DNA of 39,895 bases from Ruminococcaceae bacterium YRB3002 (lineage in GTDB: Bacteria; Bacillota; Clostridia; Saccharofermentanales; Saccharofermentanaceae). The position numbers and the translations under genes are program-made. The notes below the pieces were generated by a model, which was given only the letters and a program-made list of their open reading frames with translations, was not told the DNA's origin and did no database searches. This document shows positions 7,316 through 15,127 of the stretch, one piece after another (position 1 is the first letter of the stretch; each line of letters opens with the position of its first letter). The DNA lies in contig FMTG01000024.1 in NCBI GenBank assembly GCA_900099715.1, positions 1 to 39,895 of the forward strand. The letters run 5' to 3'.

Positions 7316-8551
7316 ATGAAAAGACCGGATCCCACATTTCTCCATAAGGCTGAGAACATAAGAGGCAAAAGGCGCTTCGTAACCCTCATCCTTGTGTTGA
7401 TACTGTCCGCTCTCGTGCTGGTGGTATCCTTTGTGATGGCCGTTGCCTCCCGCCAGCGCGAGTACGAAGAACTGTACCCGGACCTCGTGGGACGCGCCAC
7501 GGATACAACCACCACATACGAATACGTTCAGACATCGGCTACCGAGGCTACGACCACGGAGAGCGAGACTTCCGAGACCACCTCCGAGTCCACGGGCGAG
7601 ACATACCCGATGCCCAGCACCCACTCCACCGAATCTGAGACGGAGTCAACCTCCGCCACGACAACCAGCCTCGAGCCGGATGAACTTACTGAGGAAGACT
7701 ACCACTTCCCCACCCAGCGCTCCCAGGTGGTCTCCCACCAGAAGCGCGCCGTAATGCTGGACAACATGAAGAACCAGATAGAGCAGTACACCAAATCCCT
7801 CAAAAACGTAAGGGTGGGCTTCCAGTACATCAGCCTCAAGAACAACGAGCAGCTGGGCATCCGCGAGCTCGACCCCATCGTTCCTGCGGGCGCCTTCGCG
7901 CTGCCCATCAACACCATCGCGGCCGAGCGCATGATGACCAGCGCCATGTCGCCCTCAGAGGTAATCACCTATCAGGGGCACAGCGCCGTGAACGGCTCAT
8001 ACATAACCTCCAACTACTCCAGCGGTAAGCAGATCACGCTGTCCTATCTTGCCTACCTGTCACTGTCCTACAACGACAGCGTGGCTCAGGAAATGCTTCT
8101 GGAGCGTCTGGGCGGGCTCGACCAGATCATGCCGGACATCAACAAGATCAGCTCTTTCCAGCCCTACGACAGCGAGGTCTACTATGTCGATTACAACCGC
8201 AAGGACACCCGGGGCAAAGGCCGCTCCACCTGCTACGACATGGCGAGATACATGGAATACCTCTACCATTCCTACGTCAAGAACCCGTCCTGCTACCAGA
8301 ACGTCATCAACTCGCTGGCATACTCCAACACGCCGTCACCCATCGCCGGATCCTTCGGCGACGACGTCAAAGTCCTCCACATCGCCGGCCGCAACACCAC
8401 CATGAATGCCTACACCGACATAGCCCTGATCGACGCCCCGGAACCCATCGTCGTCTGCATATATGTCGAAAGCAGCAACACAACAACAACCGCCACAATC
8501 TTCTCAACGATCTCCGGTTACGTGGCTGAGTATATCAACGGGTGCTACTGA
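7316..8551 (+). CDS. Membrane-anchored beta-lactamase-fold protein lacking catalytic residues
   Basis: 411 residues. A short cytoplasmic head is followed by one membrane helix (about 21-44), a Thr/Ser/Glu-rich linker (about 60-125) and an extracellular domain resembling class A beta-lactamase-like serine hydrolases. All three active-site motifs are altered where I align them. SxxK is GAFA (192-195 in PAGAFALPI), SDN is YND (252-254 before the family-like SVAQEMLLERLGG), and KTG is IAG (356-358 in LHIAGRNTT). It is therefore probably a non-catalytic, cell-wall-facing binding or sensing protein. It lies 12 bases after fhs without an obvious ribosome binding site. Repeat R2 begins 3 bases after its stop. 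The fold assignment is my own alignment by eye. Confidence 0.7.
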   Translation: MKRPDPTFLHKAENIRGKRRFVTLILVLILSALVLVVSFVMAVASRQREYEELYPDLVGRATDTTTTYEYVQTSATEATTTESETSETTSESTGETYPMPSTHSTESETESTSATTTSLEPDELTEEDYHFPTQRSQVVSHQKRAVMLDNMKNQIEQYTKSLKNVRVGFQYISLKNNEQLGIRELDPIVPAGAFALPINTIAAERMMTSAMSPSEVITYQGHSAVNGSYITSNYSSGKQITLSYLAYLSLSYNDSVAQEMLLERLGGLDQIMPDINKISSFQPYDSEVYYVDYNRKDTRGKGRSTCYDMARYMEYLYHSYVKNPSCYQNVINSLAYSNTPSPIAGSFGDDVKVLHIAGRNTTMNAYTDIALIDAPEPIVVCIYVESSNTTTTATIFSTISGYVAEYINGCY

Positions 8552-8554
8552 GGG

Positions 8555-9097
8555 GGCTCGAACGCACGAATTTGTGATGCTTCGAACAGGTCCTCGTGGG
8601 CTCGCGACCGCTTGCTCGCTCCAGTCCTCGTCGCTTCGCTCCTGCGGTAAGTCCGCTCGCAAGGGTGGCGCTCGCCCTTCGCGTTCGTATCGACATGTAT
8701 GTCAAAAGTCGTTTTTTAGAAGTTTGACATACAAAATCACATGAAAATGTATGTCAAAGTTGCATTTTCGAGAGTTTGACATACAAAATCTCAATATCTG
8801 TATGTCAAATTTCATTTTTTAAGGTTTTGACATACAAAGTAGACCATTTTTGTATGTCAAATATCGATTTTTAGAACTTTGACATACAACAGCAGATTCG
8901 GCAGGGAAATGCGAAGCGAGGAAGGACAATTCTGGTCGATCTGCATGGACCCAAATCCAAATAAATGTAGAATAGGTCCATTAAGTTCGACTCATTTTGC
9001 AATAATTATAATCTGGGTCCATAAAACATCTCGATAAAGCCCGCCTAAATGTATTGCGGAATCGCAACATTTCCGCTAATATCACAATTTTGTTTAT
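8555..9097 (+). repeat. R2: repeat mosaic downstream of the beta-lactamase-fold gene
   Basis: Order: leader GGCTCGAACGCACG (8555-8597), GC-rich core (8598-8677), module E palindromes (8696-8888), a GGCAGGGAAATG segment and module D (about 8945-9023), then a faded match up to about 9097. It is nearly identical to the reverse complement of 980-1522 in R1, so R1 and R2 form a long inverted pair. An open frame runs through it but is repeat-derived. Confidence 0.85.
8696..8888. repeat. Module E in R2: four TGTATGTCAAA palindromes
   Basis: Same four-hairpin array as in R1 and R5, 193 bp long, with first arm 8696-8706 and last arm 8878-8888. Loops differ from the other copies at only a few positions. 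Confidence 0.9.
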
Positions 9098-9269
9098 AAT
9101 TACAAATATTTGCCACCATCATGCTTATACACCGCATGAACTATGTACCTATTTTTGAATAATCTTGGAACGATTGATGGAATTCTACCTTTTGCTCTAT
9201 CTTAACTACCCAAGTTAGAGTAAAACATAGAGTGATAAGGTGGTCAGACCTGTCCCCATTTCACATTTT
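9098..9269. other. Non-coding stretch with a REP-like motif
   Basis: AT-rich sequence with no gene. The only recognisable item is the REP-like AGACCTGTCCCCATTTCAC at 9246-9263, the same class of sequence as the ends of the 126-bp units at 22591 and 23090. Confidence 0.5.
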
Positions 9270-9306
9270 TACAACAAAACACCCCGCTGCCACAGAGCAG
9301 CGGGGT
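9270..9306 (-). terminator. Terminator of the zinc-ribbon/HD-like gene
   Basis: Arms 9281-9290 and 9297-9306 (ACCCCGCTGC and complement) with a 6-base loop, followed on the minus strand by GTTTTGTTGT. It lies about 28 bases after the stop codon. Confidence 0.85.
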
Positions 9307-9333
9307 GCGTTAACCCAATTTCCTGATTACAGC

Positions 9334-10170
9334 TTATTTAGGCTGGATAACCGTGAAGCTGTAGCCCGATACTACATCGGAGTTCTCGTAGATCGTCTTC
9401 TGCATCTGGAGAGCTGTGGAGAGGAGCAGTGTGTAAGGGCTCATCTTGCCGTCGAGCAGCTCGATGTCGGATGCGTAGCTGATAGCCTGTGCTTCGTCGT
9501 CGGACAGGAGCATGTACTGTGATACGAGGAAGAGGCTCCTTACGCCAACGTTCATGTGAACCAGCTTGTTGTTGATCGTGTAGTTCGTGCTGGTTGATGT
9601 TGTTGTGGAGATCCTGGAGCTGAAGGAGAGACCAAGAGCTGAAGAAGATGTTGTGGGAGCTGTCTCCTCAACGATGTAAAGGGGCTTGCCCTCGATGCCG
9701 GCCTTGCCTACTTCGTGGAAGAGGGAGATGATGATCGCTGACTCTTCGTCGAGCTGAGGCATGATCGTATCCTTGATCCTGAGGAGCTGCTTGGCTGTGC
9801 TGACGCTCCTGATGAGGAGACCTTTCTCGCATGCAAGAGGACCCTTCAGTTCAGCAGGTGCTGTGAGCCATGCTGTCCTGTTCTCGAGGAAATCGATGAA
9901 ATGGTCGAACTCTGTCTTTCTCTTTACAACGGCTGCCTTGAGCTGGCTGTAGAGCTCGTCAACGTTAGCTGCTGTAACTTCCACCATGGGCATGATGCCG
10001 TCTCTTCCGCCGGTCCTGCCTGTAGCTGCTGCTGATACAGCTGCTGCCTGGGGAGCTACTGAACCGGCACCGTTGCCGTTGTCCATAGCCTCTGTAAATG
10101 TGTACTTACACTTAGGGCACTTGATGGCCTGGTTAGCAATTACCATTCCGCAATCGGGACATTTCTTCAT
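9334..10170 (-). CDS. Zinc-ribbon protein with a degenerate HD-like domain
   Basis: 278 residues with AGGAGG 8 bases before the ATG. The N-terminus is a zinc ribbon (Cys4, 7, 18, 21), followed by an Ala/Gly-rich linker. Residues about 80-255 read like an HD-superfamily hydrolase: ISLFHEVGKAG (149-158) matches LLHDxCK and VGVRSLFLVSQYMLLSDDEAQAI matches the HGEKSVYxxxxxxxLTDEEAxAI segment. Residues expected as ligands are changed: Arg121 where LLxHS has His, Glu153 instead of Asp, Val/Gly in place of the HG His, and no WH after DEAQAI. A catalytic role is unlikely; a binding or structural role is inferred. Resemblance is by eye, so the HD call is moderate. It has its own terminator. Confidence 0.55.
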   Translation of the reverse strand: MKKCPDCGMVIANQAIKCPKCKYTFTEAMDNGNGAGSVAPQAAAVSAAATGRTGGRDGIMPMVEVTAANVDELYSQLKAAVVKRKTEFDHFIDFLENRTAWLTAPAELKGPLACEKGLLIRSVSTAKQLLRIKDTIMPQLDEESAIIISLFHEVGKAGIEGKPLYIVEETAPTTSSSALGLSFSSRISTTTSTSTNYTINNKLVHMNVGVRSLFLVSQYMLLSDDEAQAISYASDIELLDGKMSPYTLLLSTALQMQKTIYENSDVVSGYSFTVIQPK

Positions 10171-10317
10171 AAAAAGATCCTCCTAAATACACTTTTTTTT
10201 GTGCAAATCTACACAATATATTACAACCTAAACTTCATATCTTCAATAATCTAATAGGCAAAATCGTGGTATTTACAAAGAATTCAAATTCTTGGTAGTA
10301 AATATGCACAAAGAAAA

Positions 10318-10341
10318 AGCACTGACCGTTAAGCCAGTGCT
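10318..10341 (-). terminator. Hairpin with minus-strand U-tract
   Basis: Arms AGCACTG (10318-10324) and CAGTGCT (10335-10341) enclose a 10-base loop. The minus strand continues with TTTTTCTTTG, so it could end leftward transcripts before the zinc-ribbon/HD-like gene. It also sits just before the ribosome binding site of the small rightward gene at 10356 and could affect its expression. Confidence 0.45.
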
Positions 10342-10355
10342 GTAAGGAGGGTGTT

Positions 10356-10490
10356 ATGAAGTTAAGGAACAATTACTTTGAACACCCATATCATAACACG
10401 ATTGGCATTTACTTTAAGGTTCAAAAAAGGCAAAATAGTGGCAAAGGATTGGTCAAAATAATGCAGAGAATAAGGCAGGTATCAACATGA
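10356..10490 (+). CDS. Small basic protein, 44 residues, coupled to the next gene
   Basis: The peptide starts MKLRNNYFEHPYHNTIG and ends RIRQVST. Support: a perfect AAGGAGG 5 bases before the ATG and an ATGA overlap with the next gene, so the stop codon here shares bases with the next start. It is basic, with no membrane segment or leader motif. It may be a real small protein, or a leader ORF whose translation controls the 87-residue gene. No family recognised. Confidence 0.55.
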   Translation: MKLRNNYFEHPYHNTIGIYFKVQKRQNSGKGLVKIMQRIRQVST

Positions 10491-10750
10491 CTCTTGAAGG
10501 AAGACTGATGACAGGCAACCGTTTGCTGGAGGTGAAGGAGGTCTCGATCGAGACTGATCCGGACGCGCCTTTCTCGAAGAATCTGGAGCGGGCGCTCATA
10601 CTTCTCTGCAAGGAATTGGACGTTCCGGTACCGGTGTGGATGAAGAAGAACACGAAGGAGTTTGCGGCGTTTTATCAGACTGTTTTTTTCGCGGAGTCAT
10701 ATCAGGAGAAGGTCAGGTTTGACCGCTTTCAGATAAGGCTCACAGAATAG
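10487..10750 (+). CDS. Conserved-looking small protein of unknown function
   Basis: 87 residues, starting MTLEGRLMTGNRLLEVKEVSIE and containing PVWMKKNTKEFAAFYQTVFF near the middle. I recall similar short proteins in Clostridia with an EGRLMxGN start and a PVWxxKNTxE core, but know no function. No membrane segment, signal or Cys cluster. Its own upstream sequence has no clear ribosome binding site, so it probably depends on translation of the 44-residue gene it overlaps by 4 bases. A strong hairpin follows the stop and is shared with the convergent FtsB-like gene. Confidence 0.65.
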   Translation: MTLEGRLMTGNRLLEVKEVSIETDPDAPFSKNLERALILLCKELDVPVPVWMKKNTKEFAAFYQTVFFAESYQEKVRFDRFQIRLTE

Positions 10751-10759
10751 GAACAAATA

Positions 10760-10802
10760 ACAGATCCGGCAGCGGGGGGTGGATCAATGCTGCCGGATCT
10801 GT
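10760..10802. terminator. Bidirectional terminator between convergent genes
   Basis: Perfect 14-bp arms ACAGATCCGGCAGC (10760-10773) and 10789-10802 with a 15-base loop. The minus-strand side continues TTATTTGTT, the plus-strand side lacks a T-run. It lies between convergent genes ending at 10750 and 10826. Confidence 0.65.
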
Positions 10803-10825
10803 CATGTGCAATTCGTATCTCAAGG

Positions 10826-11131
10826 CTATTCGCCTGAAACTCTGAAGATTATCTCGCCGGGGTAGACCATGTCCAGCTGTCCCCTGGCAATGTTCTCGAC
10901 CTTGGCAGCATCATTTGCACCGCCGGCCATGAACTGCAGGTTCTCAAGTCTTGCCTTGAGCGACTCCTCCTGGAGCGACAGTTGCCTTGACTCGCTGACG
11001 ATGCGCTCACGCTGCTGCATTATGTCGTTGAAGCGCGTGATGATAAGGACTATGACGACGATAAGCGCTATCGAGATGATAGCGGGAACGAATGACATCT
11101 TCACTTTACGCTTGCGTGCCACTCTGCGCAT
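10826..11131 (-). CDS. FtsB/DivIC family septum-formation protein
   Basis: 101 residues. These single-pass proteins join FtsL and the septal synthase complex at the division site. Visible: a basic cytoplasmic head (MRRVARKRKVK), one membrane helix (about 15-34), a coiled coil (about 35-75) and the typical ending IARGQLDMVYPGEIIFRV. The ATG at 11131 gives the normal family layout; GGAGG is 13 bases upstream and a weaker GAGG 3 bases upstream, so the start is slightly uncertain. Its position after the rqcP-type gene matches the yabO-divIC order of Bacillus. Confidence 0.85.
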   Translation of the reverse strand: MRRVARKRKVKMSFVPAIISIALIVVIVLIITRFNDIMQQRERIVSESRQLSLQEESLKARLENLQFMAGGANDAAKVENIARGQLDMVYPGEIIFRVSGE

Positions 11132-11188
11132 ATGCCTCGCCGTACCTCCTTTATCAAAGATAGTTACAATTATCATTTTATAGAACAT

Positions 11189-11220
11189 AAGAATACCCGC
11201 AATACACTTGCGGGATTCTT
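11189..11220. terminator. Hairpin between rqcP and the FtsB-like gene
   Basis: AAGAAT and CCCGCAA pair with TTGCGGG and ATTCTT around a 5-base loop, with a single bulged A. The minus side continues TTCTTATGTT, a poor U-tract, so it may be an attenuator rather than a full terminator. Confidence 0.45.
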
Positions 11221-11261
11221 AAACTGATTGTAACTGAATGTAATTTAGTCGTAACAGAACG

Positions 11262-11513
11262 TCAGATCGTGTCCTCGATTATCTCGTACATGGATGAGGC
11301 CTCGTCCTTGCGGACCGTCTGGTTCAGGGACAGCACGCGGAAAGTCACGACGCCGTTGCCGAACACGATGCTCACCACGTCCCCCTCCTTGAGCTTCACG
11401 GAGGGCTTGGCCGTCCTGCCGTTGACGGACACACGGCCCGCGGTGCACACATCGTTGGCCACCGTGCGGCGCTTTATCACGCGCGATACCTTGAGGAATT
11501 TATCCAGTCTCAT
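11262..11513 (-). CDS. rqcP: S4-domain RNA-binding protein of the RqcP/Hsp15 type
   Basis: 83 residues. RqcP (YabO) helps RqcH add alanine tails on stalled 50S ribosome-nascent chain complexes during ribosome quality control. The S4 fold is clear: MRLDKFLKVSRVIKRRTVAND, then GRVSVNGRTAKPSVKLKEGDVVSI read as the basic loop and strand. The length matches the family. The start overlaps the recR stop as ATGA. The neighbouring FtsB/DivIC-type gene fits the yabO-divIC neighbourhood of Firmicutes, which favours RqcP over a generic Hsp15 label. Confidence 0.85.
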   Translation of the reverse strand: MRLDKFLKVSRVIKRRTVANDVCTAGRVSVNGRTAKPSVKLKEGDVVSIVFGNGVVTFRVLSLNQTVRKDEASSMYEIIEDTI

Positions 11514-12118
11514 CCGTTCAGAACAGTCCTTCCGTTCAGCGCCGACAGCAGTGTCAGGTCGTCCGCGTACTCGATGTCAGAACCCATGGGAAGGCCCTGA
11601 GCCAGGCGCGTTACCTTGATGCCGGACGGAGTCAGCAGACGGGATATATACAGAGCCGTTGCGTTGCCCTCGGCACTCTGGTTCGTGGCAACGATGACCT
11701 CCTTCACCTCGCTGTTCGCAGCCAGGCGCTGTATCAGCTGTGAGATCGTCGTGTCCTCCAGGCTCTTGCTCTTCAGCGGGTCGAAAACGCCGTGAAGCAC
11801 ATGGTACAGCCCCCTGTACTCATGGGACCTCTCGAAAGTGGATACGTCCTTCGGCGATTCCACCACCAGCACGGTCGATCTGTCCCTGGTGGGATCCGAG
11901 CAGATCGGACACGGATCGCTATCCGTGAAATTGTGGCACAGAGAGCACCTCTTGGTGTTGGTCCTGGCATCCTTTATCGCGCTGATAAGCATCTCGGCAC
12001 GCTCTTCGGGCATGTCGAGTATGTGGAAAGCAAGGCGCTGCGCACTCTTGCCTCCGATACCGGGAAGACTTCCCAGCTCAGTGATCAGCTGCTGTATGGA
12101 AGGTGAATATCTTGCCAT
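11510..12118 (-). CDS. recR: Recombination protein RecR
   Basis: 202 residues. RecR works with RecO (and RecF) to load RecA at single-strand gaps. In order: helix-hairpin-helix (LGSLPGIGGKSAQRLAFHIL, residues 15-34), a zinc finger with Cys58, 61, 70 and 73, and a Toprim domain starting at VLVVESPKDV and ending near the Walker-B-like region. All key residues are present and the length is standard. It starts 2 bases after the ybaB stop and overlaps rqcP by 4 bases, giving the common dnaX-ybaB-recR order. Confidence 0.97.
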   Translation of the reverse strand: MARYSPSIQQLITELGSLPGIGGKSAQRLAFHILDMPEERAEMLISAIKDARTNTKRCSLCHNFTDSDPCPICSDPTRDRSTVLVVESPKDVSTFERSHEYRGLYHVLHGVFDPLKSKSLEDTTISQLIQRLAANSEVKEVIVATNQSAEGNATALYISRLLTPSGIKVTRLAQGLPMGSDIEYADDLTLLSALNGRTVLNG

Positions 12119-12120
12119 TA

Positions 12121-12468
12121 TCAGAAGGGCATCTTAACGCCGCCGGTAACCTTGTTCATGCGCTCTGTGGACTCAGCCTCGAGAGCCTCGCTTGCCTGGT
12201 TGTAGGCTGCTGTGATGAGGTCTGCCAGCATCTCGGGATCCTCGGGGTCGATGACCTCCTTGGCGATCTCCATGTTGTAGATCTTGTGGTCGCCGCCGAG
12301 AATGATCTTAACCTGTCCGCCGCCTGCGGTACCCTCGATCCTCAGCTCCTTGATCTCCTGCTGTGTGATCTCCAGTTGCTTCTGCATCTTCTGGGCCTGA
12401 GCCATGAGATTACCCATGTTGCCCATGCCGCCCATATTGCCGTAACCGCCTCTGAAATTCTTACCCAT
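12121..12468 (-). CDS. ybaB: YbaB/EbfC nucleoid-associated protein
   Basis: 115 residues. YbaB/EbfC dimers bind DNA and are almost always found between dnaX and recR. A Gly/Met/Asn-rich head (1-20) precedes the typical NLMAQAQKMQKQLEITQQEI helix, the GTAGGGQVKIILGGDHKI strand pair and the closing VIDPEDPEMLADLITAAYNQA helix. GGAGG lies 9 bases before the ATG. The extended Gly-rich head is common in clostridial members. Confidence 0.95.
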   Translation of the reverse strand: MGKNFRGGYGNMGGMGNMGNLMAQAQKMQKQLEITQQEIKELRIEGTAGGGQVKIILGGDHKIYNMEIAKEVIDPEDPEMLADLITAAYNQASEALEAESTERMNKVTGGVKMPF

Positions 12469-12501
12469 TATTTATTTCCTCCAAAAAAAATTATTGCTTT
12501 T

Positions 12502-14844
12502 TTAGTCGTCGCCGAAATGCAGATTCGTGATGATGCCGAGCTGCTCAGCCTTGGCCCTCAGGTCCTCTGCCTCCTGCTGTTTCTTTGCTTTCTCGTTCTG
12601 CGCCACCGCATTGCCGTACTGGGTCTTCGTGCACACAAACAGGCGCTTCACGTTGTCGAACCTGGCCTTGATCTCCTGGGCGAGCTTTCGGAACTCGTTC
12701 ATGCCCTTGAGATTCTCCACCACGTTGCGGTCCTTATCGTCAAACACGATATACCCGCAGTCCTCTATCTGCTCGAAAGAAGCGTTCTTCAGCACCTTGA
12801 ACAGATTCGGCTTTCCTGCCTGAAGCTCCGCCAGCACATCCATCCACAGTCCCGGATTGCCGGGCAGCCTGTCGCCGAACTCCGGTCTTCTCACGTCCTT
12901 GGCGTGGGCATTGCTGACGATCAGTCCCGAAGAATCATAGACGGCCGACAGCGACGTCTTGCCCTTCTTCTCCGGTGCCTTCTCAGGCGCTTTCTCAGGT
13001 ACCTTCTCCGCGGCCTTGGGCTCCACCTCTATATCATCTACGAAAGATTCGTTGACCGGTATCTTGTTCTTCCTGACCGGCTTAGGCTCCTCCTGTTTTG
13101 GCTCCTGTGCCTTGGGTTCAGGTGCCTTAGGTTCCTCCTGCTTCTTCTCCGGTTCCTGTGTCTTCGCCGGCTCAGACTCGCCCGCCAGCGCGCTGAACAG
13201 GTCGATCTGGTTCTCCATCGGAGCGTTCTCATCCCTCTCCTCAGGCGCCGTGATTATCGTCTGTCCCATCGGCTGAACTACAGGAGTCTCAGGCGCTTTG
13301 GGAGCCTCCTGTTTGGGCTCCTCTTTCTTGGGCTCCTGTGCCTTGGACTCCTCAGAAGTTCCCGTGGACAGTGACTGCCTAAGCTTCGCCAGGCGCTCCG
13401 TTACTGACATCTCGGAAGACTCAGTCTTGGGCTTCTCTTCCTTCTTCTCAGGCTCTTTCTTAGGCTCAGCGATCACGAAAGCACTCCCGAACAGCGATCC
13501 GGAAGCCTGTTTCTTCTCCTCAGCCTTCTCTTCGCTGACAGGCAGCGACAGCTTGATCTCGGATGTCTTCTCCTCTTGGGACTTCTCTTCCTTCTTGGGC
13601 TCTGCAATAGCGGGAGCTGGTGCCGGCGCGGGCACTGCTGCGGCTGCGGAAGCTACAGATGCTGAACCGCCGGACGATATCCTGGCAGCTGCCTCAGCCT
13701 GTTTCGCGGCGAAATCAGGAATGACCAGAGGCGGAATGGGCAGGCTCGTCTTGCGTCCGCAGATCCTTATCATGCCGGTCTCGAAGCTTGCCGCGACGGA
13801 CGGCGACACTTTCAGGTCGGAAGCCATCCTCGACATGTACGAGATGAAGCCGATCAGCGTATCGGGGTTCGCTTTCTGAGCGGTGATATAGAGTTGCTTC
13901 ATGTCGGGAGCGGAGTAGCTCAGCAGCGACGTGGGGTCAGCCATGACTCTGATGACCAGCAGGTCCCTGAAATACTGGGCCATGTCCAGCGTGAACCTCA
14001 CGTAGTCCCTGCCGGACTCGGAGATCCTGGCGCACAGCCTCAGCAGATTCTCGTAGTCGCCGTCGATCAGCACGTTGCCCATCTCGATGATGAACGCGGT
14101 GTCAACGGTTCCCGCCACATCTCTCACGTGTTTTGCCGTGATCTCCTTGCCGTCGGCCATGCCGGCCGTCTGATCCAGGAGCGATATGGCGTCTCTCAAA
14201 GCGCCGTCGGACAGCGTCGCGATCTGCTTCAGCGCGTCGTCCTCGGCCTTTATCTTCTCTGTATCGCAGATATATCTGAGCCTCTTCACGATCAGCTCGT
14301 CGGGGATCCTCTTGAAGCTGTACCTCTGACACCTGGACAGGATCGTAGGCAGGATCTTGTGCGGCTCAGTCGTCGCGAACAGGAACACAACGTGCTTCGG
14401 CGGCTCCTCCAGCGTCTTCAGCAGCGCATTGTAAGCGCCGGCCGACAGCATGTGGACCTCGTCGATGATATAAACCTTATATCTTGCCTTTGTCGGCGCG
14501 AAAACAGCCTCCTCGCATATCCTCCTGACGTTCTCCACGCCGTTATTGGACGCGGCATCGATCTCGATGACGTCAAGCAGCGACCCGTTCAGTATGCCTT
14601 TGCACACCTCGCACTCGTTGCACGGATTGCCGTCCTTCGGGTTCGTGCAGTTGATCGCCCTGGAGAAAACCTTGGCAATAGTCGTCTTACCGGTTCCCCT
14701 CTGCCCCGCGAAGAGATACGCATGACCTATCTTCCCGCTCTTCACCGCCTGCTTCAGCGCGGCCACCGGAGCATCCTGATACGTGATCTCATCGAAAGTC
14801 TGGGGTCTGAATCTCCTATATAAAGCAATATGTTCCTGATCCAT
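12502..14844 (-). CDS. dnaX: DNA polymerase III subunits gamma/tau
   Basis: 780 residues. It is the ATPase of the clamp loader. Walker A GQRGTGKT (47-54), the four zinc Cys at 66, 75, 78 and 81, the Walker B/DEVH box (128-131) and the sensor segment around LLKTLEEPPKHVVFLFATT are present. Residues about 375-640 form a long Lys/Glu/Pro/Ala-rich disordered linker with repeated KKEEPK-type units, longer than usual. The C-terminal part (about 660-780) is the tau region that should bind the polymerase alpha subunit. GGGG precedes the ATG by 5 bases. The SRP RNA gene lies directly upstream. I did not see a slippery site that would clearly give a separate gamma form. Confidence 0.96.
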   Translation of the reverse strand: MDQEHIALYRRFRPQTFDEITYQDAPVAALKQAVKSGKIGHAYLFAGQRGTGKTTIAKVFSRAINCTNPKDGNPCNECEVCKGILNGSLLDVIEIDAASNNGVENVRRICEEAVFAPTKARYKVYIIDEVHMLSAGAYNALLKTLEEPPKHVVFLFATTEPHKILPTILSRCQRYSFKRIPDELIVKRLRYICDTEKIKAEDDALKQIATLSDGALRDAISLLDQTAGMADGKEITAKHVRDVAGTVDTAFIIEMGNVLIDGDYENLLRLCARISESGRDYVRFTLDMAQYFRDLLVIRVMADPTSLLSYSAPDMKQLYITAQKANPDTLIGFISYMSRMASDLKVSPSVAASFETGMIRICGRKTSLPIPPLVIPDFAAKQAEAAARISSGGSASVASAAAAVPAPAPAPAIAEPKKEEKSQEEKTSEIKLSLPVSEEKAEEKKQASGSLFGSAFVIAEPKKEPEKKEEKPKTESSEMSVTERLAKLRQSLSTGTSEESKAQEPKKEEPKQEAPKAPETPVVQPMGQTIITAPEERDENAPMENQIDLFSALAGESEPAKTQEPEKKQEEPKAPEPKAQEPKQEEPKPVRKNKIPVNESFVDDIEVEPKAAEKVPEKAPEKAPEKKGKTSLSAVYDSSGLIVSNAHAKDVRRPEFGDRLPGNPGLWMDVLAELQAGKPNLFKVLKNASFEQIEDCGYIVFDDKDRNVVENLKGMNEFRKLAQEIKARFDNVKRLFVCTKTQYGNAVAQNEKAKKQQEAEDLRAKAEQLGIITNLHFGDD

Positions 14845-14877
14845 CAGATTCCCCTCTGTTATCCCATGTAGATAAAC

Positions 14878-15019
14878 TCATCCCACCTGAACTACAGTCG
14901 GACAGGCACCCTCGCGGCACAAACAGAAATCTGCTTACTGCTGCTTCCTTCCGGACCTGACAGGGTTCACAACACTGCCTTGCACGAGACCCGAACCGAC
15001 TGCAGATCAGATGGGATGA
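14878..15019 (-). ncRNA. ffs: Signal recognition particle RNA (small bacterial type)
   Basis: The minus strand carries the conserved apical SRP hairpin with GTCAGGTCCGGAAGG and the adjacent AGCAGCAGTAAG. The two ends of the 142-nt transcript pair with each other (GATGGGATGA at 15010-15019 on the plus strand against TCATCCCACC at 14878-14887), giving the usual closing stem. It binds Ffh and targets membrane proteins. The place just upstream of dnaX is common in Firmicutes. Exact ends are inferred from the closing stem and the promoter. Confidence 0.92.
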
Positions 15020-15031
15020 TTCAACCTACGT

Positions 15032-15060
15032 ATTATATCATTGATTGAGATATGTGGCAA
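15032..15060 (-). promoter_or_regulatory. Promoter of the SRP RNA
   Basis: On the minus strand, TTGCCA (15055-15060) and TATAAT (15032-15037) are separated by exactly 17 bases. The predicted start of transcription, around 15025, fits the 5' end of the RNA. The -35 box overlaps the U-tract of the upstream gene's terminator. Confidence 0.8.
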
Positions 15061-15094
15061 AAAGAAAAGGGGCTGTTTTGAGCCAGCCCCTTTA
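15056..15094 (-). terminator. Terminator of the prepilin-like gene
   Basis: Stem arms 15067-15076 (AAAGGGGCTG) and 15085-15094 with an 8-base loop, followed on the minus strand by TTCTTTTT. It directly abuts the SRP RNA promoter. Confidence 0.85.
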
Positions 15095-15127
15095 GCTAAT
15101 ATGATAATCAAAAGTCAAAACACAAAA

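Noticed and set aside
8555-8600. tRNA-like TTCGAA sequences in the leader segment
   Set aside because: No cloverleaf or acceptor stem can be formed around them; similarity to T-arm sequence is superficial.
8463-8744. Rightward 93-codon frame over the end of the beta-lactamase-fold gene
   Set aside because: It overlaps a well-supported gene and continues through repeat R2; repeat-derived translation.
12103-14823. Long rightward frames opposite dnaX
   Set aside because: Leu/Arg-rich antisense frames over a gene with intact AAA+ motifs; typical shadow frames.
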